Below are positions 1 to 9,183 of a stretch of DNA of 35,361 nucleotides, piece by piece (position 1 is the first letter of the stretch; every line of letters begins with the position of its first letter). Source of the stretch: a bacterium. Lineage in GTDB: Bacteria > Babelota > Babeliae > Babelales > Babelaceae. The notes below the pieces were generated by a model. That model was not told the origin of the DNA. It saw only the letters and a program-made list of their open reading frames with translations, and made no database searches. The translations under genes were made by a program, and so were the position numbers. The stretch spans positions 1-35,361 of the forward strand of contig JAKAUO010000038.1 in NCBI GenBank assembly GCA_021827715.1, written 5' to 3'.

Positions 1-712
1 GACCATTGAGATTACTCGTACCAGCACCTAGACCAATAATAGTGTTTTGAAGGGTTGGTGCCCACACAAAGCCTTCACCTGTATCACAGCCGCCAAGAGC
101 ACTGTAATTAATTAAGCTGTTGCCGGTCAAAGTTATAGTAGTAGCTGCAAAACTGCCCGTTGTATCACGTAATATTAAGGTATGCTGAATATCGCAGGCG
201 GTAGCTGCATGTACCAATGAGTAGGTCTCTGCCAATGCACAAGCGGGGACACCGCAGACAAAGGCAACCGTATTTGCAGATATCGAGCCGATAACATCAC
301 CATATAATTGTGCAGACAAGATACCGGTGACTAAAAGATTACGAAGATATTCATCGCGGGCATCAAAGTAGCGAGGATCAACATTAATCATGTGTTGTTC
401 AGCTGGTGCGCCTATGCGTGGTGCCTTACTTGCCATTGCATGGCTCAAGCGCATGATGCACTGGTCAGTTATTTTTTTGATATCAGGGTCTAATTGCGGC
501 TGAACTTCACTATACAGCTCAACAAGCATAGGGATGCTGGCTTGCATATCGCCTAAAGTCGGGTCATTAGTTTTATCATCTAATGATTTATCAACGGTTA
601 ATAATAAAAATATATAGTCATAAAGCTCTTTTTCAGAAAATGCTTTAATTTCCTGCAAAGATATAAGGGTTATTAAACACAAAATACCCCTATAGAAAAA
701 TGCTTGCTTCAT
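1..712 (-). CDS. Secreted fibre-like protein, C-terminal part beyond the window edge
   Basis: An open frame starts at ATG 712 and runs off the left edge, giving about 237 residues. GGAGAGG lies 5 bases upstream of the ATG and fixes the start. The first 25 residues have the shape of a signal peptide (MKQAFFYRGILCLITLISLQ). Residues 25-140 look helical and mixed. Near residue 190 the motif LILRDTTGSFAATTIT appears; the neighbouring giant protein (1418-6748) has the same motif in three places (RDSTGSF, RDGTGSF, RDGSGSF). The low-complexity G/N/T/S-rich sequence that follows is like that protein too. I infer a second member of the same secreted fibre or adhesin family, arranged in the same direction. 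The true length is unknown because the 3' end is missing. Confidence 0.8.
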   Translation of the reverse strand, partial: MKQAFFYRGILCLITLISLQEIKAFSEKELYDYIFLLLTVDKSLDDKTNDPTLGDMQASIPMLVELYSEVQPQLDPDIKKITDQCIMRLSHAMASKAPRIGAPAEQHMINVDPRYFDARDEYLRNLLVTGILSAQLYGDVIGSISANTVAFVCGVPACALAETYSLVHAATACDIQHTLILRDTTGSFAATTITLTGNSLINYSALGGCDTGEGFVWAPTLQNTIIGLGAGTSNLNG

Positions 713-751
713 AATACCTCTCCAATTTTTCAGACAATAAATATCTTTTTT

Positions 752-781
752 AGGATATTGATTTTAATAACACCAGGTCAA
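752..781 (-). promoter_or_regulatory. Candidate sigma70 promoter for the fibre-like gene at 1-712
   Basis: On the minus strand TTGACC (781-776) and TATCCT (757-752) are separated by 18 bases. The start codon lies about 40 bases downstream, with a good ribosome binding site between. Confidence 0.4.
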
Positions 782-931
782 TAAAATTCTTTATGCCTGC
801 CCAATTGTTATGAAAGGTTCCAGCCATTGCCGTAGCTTCATAGGTATTTGCCAATGCCGGTGAAAAATTTCCTGTTTTTTGTTTTCTTATGTTACTCTAC
901 TCTACTAAGTTAACACTGAAAGGACAGGAAT

Positions 932-1462
932 ATGGTCAATAATCAATTTAATTGCGCTGTTAGAATGAAAATTATTTTTTTCATCAATGTATTGGCAACA
1001 TTCTTATATATATCAAGCTCACATGCTGTGGTAGATCATAATACTTTATATCAACAATGGAATAATGCATCATTTGAAGATCAAGAGAAAATAATAATAG
1101 ATTTTTTTAAATACGCCTTTGAACCAGTAGCGCCTAATCGACAAGTAACCCTTGAACGTTTAAAAGTTATCCATGGCATAATCAATAATTCTCAATGTGA
1201 AGCTAGCGATGGACCTATGGGAACGGTATTTAAAAAAATGGTAGATGATGAGATTGAGCGTGTCACTAATACACTATATGCGAAGATACCTGAATGGTGC
1301 GGTACAGTACCCTCACATTACTTAACGGGTGATAATATTGCATTGCTCTGCACACATAAAACTTTTAGAATAAACTGGCACTCATTATTTTTCAACGACT
1401 TTGACCCAAAATCAGTATCATGCCTGACCGATAGCGATAAAATCAAATGTTCCATCCTGTAA
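932..1462 (+). CDS. Small secreted protein of unknown function
   Basis: 176 residues. The ATG at 932 has AAAGGACAGGAAT just upstream and is preferred over the in-frame ATG at 965, which has no ribosome binding site. The N-terminus (MVNNQFNCAVRMK followed by IIFFINVLATFLYISSSHA) reads as a signal peptide with a long n-region, cleaved after SSHA. The mature part is mixed charged and aromatic, probably helical at first, with several cysteines that could form disulfides in the periplasm. I recognise no family. The last 45 bases overlap, tail to tail, the end of the giant minus-strand gene, so the two 3' ends share coding sequence. It sits alone between two minus-strand fibre-like genes. Confidence 0.7.
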   Translation: MVNNQFNCAVRMKIIFFINVLATFLYISSSHAVVDHNTLYQQWNNASFEDQEKIIIDFFKYAFEPVAPNRQVTLERLKVIHGIINNSQCEASDGPMGTVFKKMVDDEIERVTNTLYAKIPEWCGTVPSHYLTGDNIALLCTHKTFRINWHSLFFNDFDPKSVSCLTDSDKIKCSIL

Positions 1463-4400
1463 CTGCTGGTAATAAGCATTTGATATGGAAAGGGCTACAC
1501 TACTTGTGCTTGGTGCCGTAGTAATAAGAATACTAGTAGCTGATGTATTTGATCCTCCTCCTGCCGTGCCCTCTGTTGTTGCTATCACTACAGGTTTAGA
1601 GCTGAAGACCGGTGTAAAATTAACGGTGACAACCCCCGTGCCCCCTGCAGCTGCGGTAAAGCCTGTCCCATAATTTATAGTAGGTGATGAAGTACCGTTT
1701 GTAGTAATATTCCCCGTTATGATACGCAAGCCAGATGCTGGATAACTTCCTACAGCATTTAAATAATTACCCGAAAGTTTATTAGGTATGGTGGCAAATT
1801 CGAGCCCAGTGGTAAATAAGCCGGTGCCGGTTACGCTTAATGCCGTTGCAGCATTTGAAGCGCCGTTCACCGTAAGCGCTGTACCAGCAGAAGGGGCCGC
1901 GATAGTGGTTGCGCCCTGCGGATTAATTGAGAGTGCGTTCTTGCCATTAGTACTTAATGCGAGCGTGTTTGCAGAGCCTGCAGATAAACCGGTATCAGTG
2001 GATCCACTAAATTGAATACTTGGCGATGTTACTGAACCAGCAGCAACAAAAAGTATTCCCGTTGTCGTCACATTTGTTGCTGCAAAGCTGCCAGAACCAT
2101 CACGTTTTACCAACGTGTTTGGTGTATCATTTGGCGTTGCCGCAGCAACCGCATTGTATGCCGTTTCAAAATTTTGCCAATCGACTCCGGTGATTAAACC
2201 AACATTATTACCAGTAACATTACCCGCATAGGGTATTGTTAAAAGATTCGTATTATTGCCAGATTGTGTATAGCCAACCACACTACCTGCTGTTGAAGTA
2301 GTCAAAAATTGTACTGGCGCTGTATTACCATTCAAGCTTTCAATGCCACCTGTTAGTGTTGTTACCCAACTGAGTTGATTGTTGCCATTATAGAACAATG
2401 CCTGATTTGTTTGTGGCACTGTTGTTGGCCAATTAAGTGTGTATGTAACATTTAATGTCTGGGCACCCAGTGAGACAGTTGCTTGCGTTGGACTTTGAAA
2501 TATTCCATATCCTGTAGTTGCCACATTAACAAACGTTGGTGATGAGGTCGGCGCAATATCTTGCGGAGTTGAAAGTATAATACTACCAGCACCATTGGCA
2601 ACATTAATTTGATTTGTAGTTCCGGCAATAGTGTTTGCTACAGGTGCAACGCCAGTTGAGCCGATAAGTATCTGCCCATTAGTTAAATTAATAGGATTAA
2701 GCGCTCCAGAGCCAGCTGAAGTAAGAATTGCATTTGCGCCCAATGATACTGCTCCAGTGCCCCCATTTCCAATCGGCAATATCCCTGTAACTTGCCCGGC
2801 AAGGTTAATATTTTGCGTAATAATATTATTACTTGCATCGAGTTGCAATGGCAATGATGCCGTTAAAAGTGGTAATTTAATATTCAGACCATTCGTAAAA
2901 ATCATCTGCGTTGCAGCAGTTGACCCTGTCCCTGATATAACATTCAGCTGTCCGGTAAGCGGTGAAGAAAGGCCCACTGTCGGTTGATTAGTAAATGAAA
3001 TGGATGGTACCGTTGCTGAACCATCAGGGGCTAAGAAGCTGTTGTCTGCAGTAATATTGTAAGCAGCAAAGCTGCCAGTGCCATCACGTACTACAATAGC
3101 ACCTGGAGTATCTGAAGATGCAATGGTAGCAAGTGAACTATTTAAGATAGTGCCCGGAGTAATATTATTATTCGTAATAAGGCCCGAAGAAATATTTCCA
3201 TTCCCAGCTGAATCTTCCATAAGAACACCATATGGCACGTTAAATGCAGGTATATTAATCGTACCACTTCCATTTATTTGTAAACGATTAACACCAGCAG
3301 TGCTGAAGGTTAAGGTATTTGGGTTTGGTACAGAAAACCCCGTTGTCGGATAATTTTTAAACGTAATACTTGGCATTGCAGCGGTGCCATCTGCCGCCTG
3401 GATAGTAACGGTTGAAATAAGCGCTGCCACATCTAACGTGGTAACATTCATGGTATTGGCTTGTACATTGCCGCCTGATATCGTGGTGCCGGCACCATCT
3501 GAAAGTGTTTGTGCTTGTACCTGCCCACTTGCCGTTAAGCTTGAAACGCTCGGGTTGCTCACTAGACCAATAGTAATAGTACCTGAACTTGGCGTGCTCA
3601 CACTGATATTGTTACCCGCTGCAAGTGAATTAAATTGCAGCGTGTTACCCGTTTTTGAGGCATAAACACCAACGCCTGTACCAATATTAGCAGCATTGGT
3701 ACCTACTGAGGGCGAGCTAAACTCAACAAAGGTAAGTGTATTGGTATCAATAGTGGCGCTTCCTGCAACATTGGTGCATATCCAGCTTGAACCGCCATAT
3801 ACGCTACCTTGCTCGATCAATGTATAGGCACCCACAGCACTTCCACCGCTGGGGAAATCAGTCGGGCGCGACCAGATACCACCATTATTAATCTGCCAAA
3901 TGCCATTATATACACCATCTGCTTGTGCGGTTAATAGCACAAGGTAATTTGTTGTTGTCGCAATACTATCAATAACGGGAAATCCATATGTTGTAGTAGG
4001 TGATACATCTACTACATTGCTGGGTGATTTAACCTGTAACCCAACAGCAACGCTATCTACATAGCTTTTATTAGTACCGTCTGTTGCATTTACTGGGGAA
4101 TTATTAATGGTAATAGCATCGGTTATGATTCTGTACCCGAATCCTGATGGCAGAGTAAGATTCCCTGAAATAGAAGCACCGCCACCGGTAACGGTAAGTG
4201 TGGTACCACTGGCTGCTTGATTGATAACAACATTACCTCCCTGATTAATGGTTAATACCGGACTATTACTCGTGTTTAGTGCCAATAGGCCAGAAGCAGC
4301 AGAAAGCCCCGTGCCAGAATATCCGGTAAAATTCAATGATGGTGCCGCAGAACTACCAGCAGGAAGCGTAAGCGCTCCGGTCATGGTGCCTCCAGAAAGA

Positions 4401-6748
4401 GGTAATTTGCTCGTAAGCTGCGTTTGAATTGAGCTTGTCACGCCACTTACATAGCCCAGCTCAGTTGCAGTAGTAGGACTTGTTTGGATAATATTACTTG
4501 CATTTGCATAAAGCGCATTACCCGCTGAACCTGCATTAAGGCTTGCGATAGCAAAATTACCATCAGTTTGCAAAAGGCTTGTCGATGCGCGATACAAGTT
4601 TGTACCAGGCGTATCATCTGACCATTCAAGCACTGCTGTAGGGTTAGTTGGTAGATGTATACCCGTTGCAGTAGGGAAATTAAGTATATTATTAAATCCG
4701 TCAATAAGATAACTTGTGTAAGTGCTTACCAATGCTTTGCCATCAGTAGTATCACTATTAGTAAACATGGTGCTTAACTGTGCCTGACTGGCCTGCTTAG
4801 TAAGCTGCCAACCACGAATATTACTCAGACCTGCGCTAGAAGGCCCAGGTATAGTACTTACTATATTTCCCGAGTAAAGTTGCACGCTGGCAGGTTGTGT
4901 GTTTTCTCCGGTCACTGCAGAAAGTTGCGCACCCATACTACTGCTTTCTACACCCAATACCGTTATATCAGCACTTTGATTAAGATACACTAGCCCTGCT
5001 GAGCCATTATAATCAGACTGATACGTTAATGCCGGTAATGTTGATTCAGCAGTGTCAATCACAATAATATCCTGGGTGATATTTGCATGCTGTCCAACAA
5101 GGGTGGCATTATTATTTGCGGCATCTGAGTAATTAAATGAAATAATACCAGGATTATTTATAATTATTTTTGAACTATTGGCCAATCCACCGATAAATGC
5201 AAGGTCAGCTTGCCCATTTACAACAATATCATTAAGTGCAGAATTTTGGATGGTAACACCAGTGGCAACGCATTGCACAGGGTTTGTGTCTCCATTGGTT
5301 CCAATGAGCAACCCATCAACAAGGTAGTTTAAACTTGAAGAGGAGAAGTTTATAATTGCACCATTACCTGATTGCAATGCTGTCCCAGTTGGAATACTGC
5401 TTAATGATATACCATTTATATTACATGCTGTTGCTTGCAATTCTGCAAAGTCTTGAGCCTCGATATTAATACCGCTATTTAAAATAAAGGTGGTACCATT
5501 CAACGCGGTGCGCGATGTCGAAGTGCATAAAATACCATTGTGATTACTGGTAAAAGAACCACCGATAATTTGAACGTTTGCATAATCTTCTATTTGAGCA
5601 CCTAAATCACAATAGAGAAGTCCTGTAGATTCAGCTATGAGTAATGATTCAGGGCCACTGACAAGTAAACCAGTATTTGCCGGCGTCGGAATAGCGCCTT
5701 GCAAACTGGTTCCAGATATAATGTGATTATAAAAAGCGCAATGGGCATTAAAAATATTAACTCCAAGAGCACAATTTTCTGTTACACAGCCATTTAAAAA
5801 GTAGTCGGAATTCCGACCACCTGTCATATAAAATCCTGTGTTACAGCGAACAATTCCAACATTATTTAAGGTTGTAGTGTTGCTTGCAGGTCCATAGGGT
5901 GGCACGGCAGGAACATTTGATGCATCAATGGCTATTCCGCACCATAGGTTAATACTATCTACAGGAGAAGTAATAGCAAAATCTTTCAGACCCGCGGTAT
6001 TAGTCACATAAAGAAATGTTTGTGTGAGGGTAAACTCGGTTAAAATAGTAGTAGTGAAAATAGTGGTTAAATATGAATCTCCTACTATCGCAATAGGCTC
6101 ACCAGTAATAGTAATAGGCCCAGAGGAAAGATCTTCTTCATAGATGCCAGCTCCAACATTAATAACAACAGGCACATCGCCCGCAGGAGTGGTGTAGTAA
6201 TTTGCATACTGAACGGCCAAGCGCAATGATGCAAAGGGGTTATTAAATGAACCATCGCCTGTCTCATCGCTGCCATTAATTGCTACATAAAGATTAAGCT
6301 CATTGCCGATATCTGACCAAGCTGTCTGGTTGACGGGAACGCCAGAAGCACGTAATAATTTCCCCGGAGTGGGCGCAGTAGCAGGAAGAGAAAAAGTATA
6401 GTTTGTCGGCACAGTGCTCGGCGCGCTTAACCCTATATAATTTCCGATACCTGAGTCATAAAGATTAAGTTGGTCCGCACTAACCGTACTCGCATCAAAG
6501 CTGCCTGTTGAATCACGCAATACTAACGTTAATGGTTTATCAGCAGATGTTGCTGTGTATAAAAGATTGTACAGCGCAGTATCAGTCAACGTGTTAATCC
6601 ATGAAAGCTGTCCACTATTATTAGTCAAGGTCATCGCTTGCCCTGATTGTCCTTGAGTAGTAGGTAATAAAATTACTGTAGAGCCTTCTTGGCTGTATAA
6701 ATGCGCTACAGATACAAAAATGGATGCCCATATTTTAAAATTTTTCAT
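1418..6748 (-). CDS. Giant secreted fibre-like protein: parallel beta-helix, phage-tail-type repeats, lectin-like C-terminus
   Basis: About 1776 residues. A GTG at 6754 also opens the frame, but AAGGG lies 8 bases before the ATG at 6748, which I prefer. A signal peptide (residues 1-19, ending HLYS) comes first. Near residue 150 the stretch LYVAINGSDETGDGSFNNPF matches the opening of DUF1565/pectate-lyase-like right-handed beta-helix proteins, and the sequence to about 570 has short solenoid-like turns. From about 800 on, copies of PS(I/L)xF...TG(L/F)S...L..ST.G...L.I...G recur (near 800, 1124, 1247 and 1574). This pattern is common in phage tail-fibre and tail-spike-like proteins. RDxTGSFxA motifs recur near 76, 1217 and 1548. 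The last 60 residues (SSKPVVIATTEG ... FDFIAIGQA) resemble the H-type lectin fold seen at fibre tips. I infer a surface fibre or adhesin; the lectin call is tentative. It could also be a phage-derived structural protein, but no other phage gene is near. Confidence 0.8.
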   Translation of the reverse strand: MKNFKIWASIFVSVAHLYSQEGSTVILLPTTQGQSGQAMTLTNNSGQLSWINTLTDTALYNLLYTATSADKPLTLVLRDSTGSFDASTVSADQLNLYDSGIGNYIGLSAPSTVPTNYTFSLPATAPTPGKLLRASGVPVNQTAWSDIGNELNLYVAINGSDETGDGSFNNPFASLRLAVQYANYYTTPAGDVPVVINVGAGIYEEDLSSGPITITGEPIAIVGDSYLTTIFTTTILTEFTLTQTFLYVTNTAGLKDFAITSPVDSINLWCGIAIDASNVPAVPPYGPASNTTTLNNVGIVRCNTGFYMTGGRNSDYFLNGCVTENCALGVNIFNAHCAFYNHIISGTSLQGAIPTPANTGLLVSGPESLLIAESTGLLYCDLGAQIEDYANVQIIGGSFTSNHNGILCTSTSRTALNGTTFILNSGINIEAQDFAELQATACNINGISLSSIPTGTALQSGNGAIINFSSSSLNYLVDGLLIGTNGDTNPVQCVATGVTIQNSALNDIVVNGQADLAFIGGLANSSKIIINNPGIISFNYSDAANNNATLVGQHANITQDIIVIDTAESTLPALTYQSDYNGSAGLVYLNQSADITVLGVESSSMGAQLSAVTGENTQPASVQLYSGNIVSTIPGPSSAGLSNIRGWQLTKQASQAQLSTMFTNSDTTDGKALVSTYTSYLIDGFNNILNFPTATGIHLPTNPTAVLEWSDDTPGTNLYRASTSLLQTDGNFAIASLNAGSAGNALYANASNIIQTSPTTATELGYVSGVTSSIQTQLTSKLPLSGGTMTGALTLPAGSSAAPSLNFTGYSGTGLSAASGLLALNTSNSPVLTINQGGNVVINQAASGTTLTVTGGGASISGNLTLPSGFGYRIITDAITINNSPVNATDGTNKSYVDSVAVGLQVKSPSNVVDVSPTTTYGFPVIDSIATTTNYLVLLTAQADGVYNGIWQINNGGIWSRPTDFPSGGSAVGAYTLIEQGSVYGGSSWICTNVAGSATIDTNTLTFVEFSSPSVGTNAANIGTGVGVYASKTGNTLQFNSLAAGNNISVSTPSSGTITIGLVSNPSVSSLTASGQVQAQTLSDGAGTTISGGNVQANTMNVTTLDVAALISTVTIQAADGTAAMPSITFKNYPTTGFSVPNPNTLTFSTAGVNRLQINGSGTINIPAFNVPYGVLMEDSAGNGNISSGLITNNNITPGTILNSSLATIASSDTPGAIVVRDGTGSFAAYNITADNSFLAPDGSATVPSISFTNQPTVGLSSPLTGQLNVISGTGSTAATQMIFTNGLNIKLPLLTASLPLQLDASNNIITQNINLAGQVTGILPIGNGGTGAVSLGANAILTSAGSGALNPINLTNGQILIGSTGVAPVANTIAGTTNQINVANGAGSIILSTPQDIAPTSSPTFVNVATTGYGIFQSPTQATVSLGAQTLNVTYTLNWPTTVPQTNQALFYNGNNQLSWVTTLTGGIESLNGNTAPVQFLTTSTAGSVVGYTQSGNNTNLLTIPYAGNVTGNNVGLITGVDWQNFETAYNAVAAATPNDTPNTLVKRDGSGSFAATNVTTTGILFVAAGSVTSPSIQFSGSTDTGLSAGSANTLALSTNGKNALSINPQGATTIAAPSAGTALTVNGASNAATALSVTGTGLFTTGLEFATIPNKLSGNYLNAVGSYPASGLRIITGNITTNGTSSPTINYGTGFTAAAGGTGVVTVNFTPVFSSKPVVIATTEGTAGGGSNTSATSILITTAPSTSSVALSISNAYYQQLQDGTFDFIAIGQA

Positions 6749-6805
6749 ACTCACTGCCCTTAATAAAATGTATATATATCATCATAATTTTTTTTAAATG
6801 ATCTA

Positions 6806-6835
6806 TTGCAAAAAATAGAATAAACTTTTTATTAT
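6806..6835 (+). promoter_or_regulatory. Candidate sigma70 promoter for the barrel gene at 6870
   Basis: TTGCAA (6806-6811) and TATTAT (6830-6835) are separated by 18 bases. The ATG at 6870 lies about 28 bases after the expected transcription start. Confidence 0.45.
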
Positions 6836-6869
6836 TAGCAAGTCTTTTTATAATTCTTCCATAAAAATT

Positions 6870-7736
6870 ATGATACAAAAAAGATATCTCTTTTTTCTTT
6901 TTCAATTTTTTGCACTTCAAGCACGCGAAGAAGATGATATTACCAGTAAGCAGGGAAATTTCGCCTTACCTACTTCACAACAGCCGGCGCCACTTTTCTG
7001 TTTTGGCCAAACTATTATGGATAAAGGCGATATTCAAGGGTACGCCTATGTAGATTATTTATTAAGCGACAATAGTTCATTTACTGAAGTTGTACCACAA
7101 ATATATTACGCAGTACGCGATGATCTTTGTATAGGATTTGGGCTTCCTATTGCAGCACAATTTATAATGCAAAAGCACCATTCTTCCGGCTTGCAAGATT
7201 GTATTTTACAAGCCGAATATGCATTTTATAATAATGACCACCCGACCTATGGGAATCAATTTACTTTTGTTGGCAATATAACGTTTCCTTCAGGTTCAAC
7301 CAAAAAAGATCCCGTAACGGGGCTAGGATCACCCAGCTTCTTTCTTGGAATGACAGCAAGCCATATGTCAGAAAAATGGTACCTTTTTGTATCGCCTGGA
7401 TACATTATCACTACTCCGCATGGTAATAAACATTTGGGAAATCAATGGCTCTATCAATGGGGTATCGGAAGAAATCTCTATTATACATCACAAAAAAGGC
7501 TTCTGACGCTAATTCTTGAGTTTTTCGGAACACAGGGAGGATTAGATACGTTACCCCTTAAAGCATCACAACGCTTGGGTGGTACCAATTTATTTATCGG
7601 ACCGTCGGTATGGTTTGCTACTCCAAAATATATTGTGAATGCTGGGATCGCTTTTCCGGCCATGCAAAAAGTATCACGCATAAACACAAAACATAAATTT
7701 ATTTTTGCTGCTGAAATCGGCTACAAATTTAATTAA
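6870..7736 (+). CDS. Outer-membrane beta-barrel protein, paralogue of 20141-21046
   Basis: 288 residues. The signal peptide is MIQKRYLFFLFQFFALQA, cleaved about position 18. Alternating hydrophobic and polar strands rich in Y, F and G follow, and the protein ends in GYKFN, close to the terminal aromatic signal read by the BAM machinery. The segment GNFALPTSQQPAPLFCFGQ near residue 29 is almost repeated in the product of 20141-21046 (GNLALRTSQQPAPLFCFGQ), and the two align along most of their length. This copy lacks the roughly 15-residue insertion carried by the other. Specific function, such as porin or adhesin, is unknown. The ribosome binding site is weak, but the promoter spacing agrees with this start. 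Confidence 0.8.
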   Translation: MIQKRYLFFLFQFFALQAREEDDITSKQGNFALPTSQQPAPLFCFGQTIMDKGDIQGYAYVDYLLSDNSSFTEVVPQIYYAVRDDLCIGFGLPIAAQFIMQKHHSSGLQDCILQAEYAFYNNDHPTYGNQFTFVGNITFPSGSTKKDPVTGLGSPSFFLGMTASHMSEKWYLFVSPGYIITTPHGNKHLGNQWLYQWGIGRNLYYTSQKRLLTLILEFFGTQGGLDTLPLKASQRLGGTNLFIGPSVWFATPKYIVNAGIAFPAMQKVSRINTKHKFIFAAEIGYKFN

Positions 7737-7852
7737 TTATCTGACTTAATTACAAGAGAATGCCAAGAACTAGAATTGGCTACAAATTTCGTCTAAACTG
7801 TTTCATAATAAGCGCTGCAATGCCCACAACGCTATTAGCTGAGGAAATTAAT

Positions 7853-8290
7853 ATGACAAAAAAACTTATTGCCTTAATTTTTATCGTATTTGGATTACAA
7901 AGTGCACCAGATTATATCGCAGACTATCTGCCAGAAACATCAGTTTTAAAACAACGTCATCTTACAGAACCTTCCAGCTCGTGGCTCGGATTATTATTTA
8001 ACAGTTCAATGAGAAACAGATGCGATGATATTAATTATTTTTTGCATGCTATAGCAGAAGGCGGCGATATACATACACGCCAGAGAGATAAACTCGGCGC
8101 TCTATTCTGTTTACCATGTCCCTCTAAAGAAGATGATTACGCGGCAACTATTTATACCCTCTATCTTTGTACAAGAGTCGTTTTATTAGATCAACCAGAA
8201 CATATCCGAGAAACTGCCTTTCGCGATGTATACCGCCTTGCACAACAACTTAAACAGTATCAGATTACTCGGGCCAATAGTGACGCATAG
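7853..8290 (+). CDS. Small secreted protein with a degenerate ankyrin-like segment
   Basis: 145 residues from ATG 7853, chosen because GAGG lies 8 bases upstream and the protein then begins with a typical signal peptide (MTKKLIALIFIVFGLQSA). The frame stays open back to 7760, but that extension has no ribosome binding site. The stretch INYFLHAIAEGGDIHTRQRD, about residues 64-83, resembles one ankyrin repeat followed by the start of the next, but the conserved TPLH is missing. The rest is not recognised. It follows the barrel gene on the same strand by about 116 bases. Ankyrin-like assignment is an inference from one weak repeat. Confidence 0.6.
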   Translation: MTKKLIALIFIVFGLQSAPDYIADYLPETSVLKQRHLTEPSSSWLGLLFNSSMRNRCDDINYFLHAIAEGGDIHTRQRDKLGALFCLPCPSKEDDYAATIYTLYLCTRVVLLDQPEHIRETAFRDVYRLAQQLKQYQITRANSDA

Positions 8291-8335
8291 TAACATTAAA
8301 ATCTCCCTCAGGCGCGGTAATAGCGATCATGAGTA

Positions 8336-8437
8336 TCAGGCTCGCGTATCATTTTCAAGTGTTTGCTCTTTTTGTATAAACCATGCCGCAATACAGCCTA
8401 CTAATGTAACACAAGCTAAAACTAATTTTTTTGATTA
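8336..8437 (-). other. In-frame transmembrane tail directly after the ankyrin stop codon
   Basis: After the TAA that ends the ankyrin gene (8437-8435), the same frame continues for 32 sense codons to TGA at 8338-8336. They encode SKKLVLACVTLVGCIAAWF and a polar tail, which looks like a membrane helix or a lipoprotein-type signal peptide. There is no ATG, GTG or TTG that could start it separately. GAGGAATAATCAAAAAAATTA looks like a ribosome binding site followed by a start codon that has been lost and an A-run that has gained a base. It may be a dead small gene or a rare read-through extension. Confidence 0.35.
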
Positions 8438-9046
8438 TTCCTCTTTTTCTAAAAAAGCAAGAATAGCTCTTCTTTTCTTATTTAATATATAATCATCGGT
8501 GCGTTTTATCATTTTTCTTGCAAGCTCTATCGCAGTCATGCCGATCATATCTTTTTCTTTAACTTGTTGGATTTTAGATTCAAATTCTTCCTCTTTTACG
8601 TAAGATTCTATATGAAAAATCATTTCAGGGAAAGCTGCTATTTCTTCAGAGCGAATAGTAGTTGCGTCTTTTATAGGTTTATGTCTATCAGCGCCAGAGG
8701 CGCACAATAGCTGCGCACATTTTAAATTTCCACTATAAACAGCCGCATGTAAAGGGGTTTCATACGTAGTAATTGTTATCTCACGTGATTCGGGTACAAT
8801 AAGCGTTCTCATATGCTTTATATAATAACTATCTAGATGATGGTTATCTTCATTGAGTCCAATCTTCTTTCTTAAGAGCCAAAGGTGGTCACCAATGGCG
8901 AGCGTTCTATAATCAGTCTGTAGACACAAAGAGGCTATTCTGTAAACGATATTCCCCACGTTACAACAATCAGGATCCTGTTCCCGCTGATCCAAAGAAT
9001 ATAAAGGTGAAGCGATCAAACAGAGTAAGAAGATTATTTTTTTCAT
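8435..9046 (-). CDS. Secreted ankyrin-repeat protein
   Basis: 203 residues. The signal peptide is MKKIIFLLCLIASPLYS, cut after about 17 residues. The clearest ankyrin repeat is ETPLHAAVYSGNLKCAQLLC followed by ASGADRHKP, about residues 96-125. A second, weaker unit begins at GMTAIELARKM near 168 and ends with ILAFLEKEE. The linker between them is charged and probably helical. Exported ankyrin proteins are common in bacteria that live inside eukaryotic cells and often bind host proteins; a host-facing role is an inference here. The ribosome binding site (AAGAGAT) is moderate. The in-frame sequence beyond the stop is described separately. Confidence 0.8.
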   Translation of the reverse strand: MKKIIFLLCLIASPLYSLDQREQDPDCCNVGNIVYRIASLCLQTDYRTLAIGDHLWLLRKKIGLNEDNHHLDSYYIKHMRTLIVPESREITITTYETPLHAAVYSGNLKCAQLLCASGADRHKPIKDATTIRSEEIAAFPEMIFHIESYVKEEEFESKIQQVKEKDMIGMTAIELARKMIKRTDDYILNKKRRAILAFLEKEE

Positions 9047-9183
9047 AAGATTATCTCTTGCATTAAGGCGGATAGTATAAACATAAACGCTCTATTGTAT
9101 AAAATCCCCGCCTATAAATCAAAAAAATAATACTGTGGCACCTCTTAAACTTTGGCCCAATTTATGATATAGTAGTATATTAC

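Noticed and set aside
1485-3665. Several plus-strand open frames within the giant gene
   Set aside because: They are shadows of a long low-complexity gene: no ribosome binding sites, and Val/Ala/Pro-rich composition mirrored from the coding strand.
7760-7852. Upstream extension of the gene that I start at 7853
   Set aside because: No ribosome binding site, and it would bury the clear signal peptide that follows the GAGG site.
8226-8492. 88-codon plus-strand frame overlapping two gene ends
   Set aside because: No binding site and no coherent protein features; composition follows the opposite-strand ankyrin gene.
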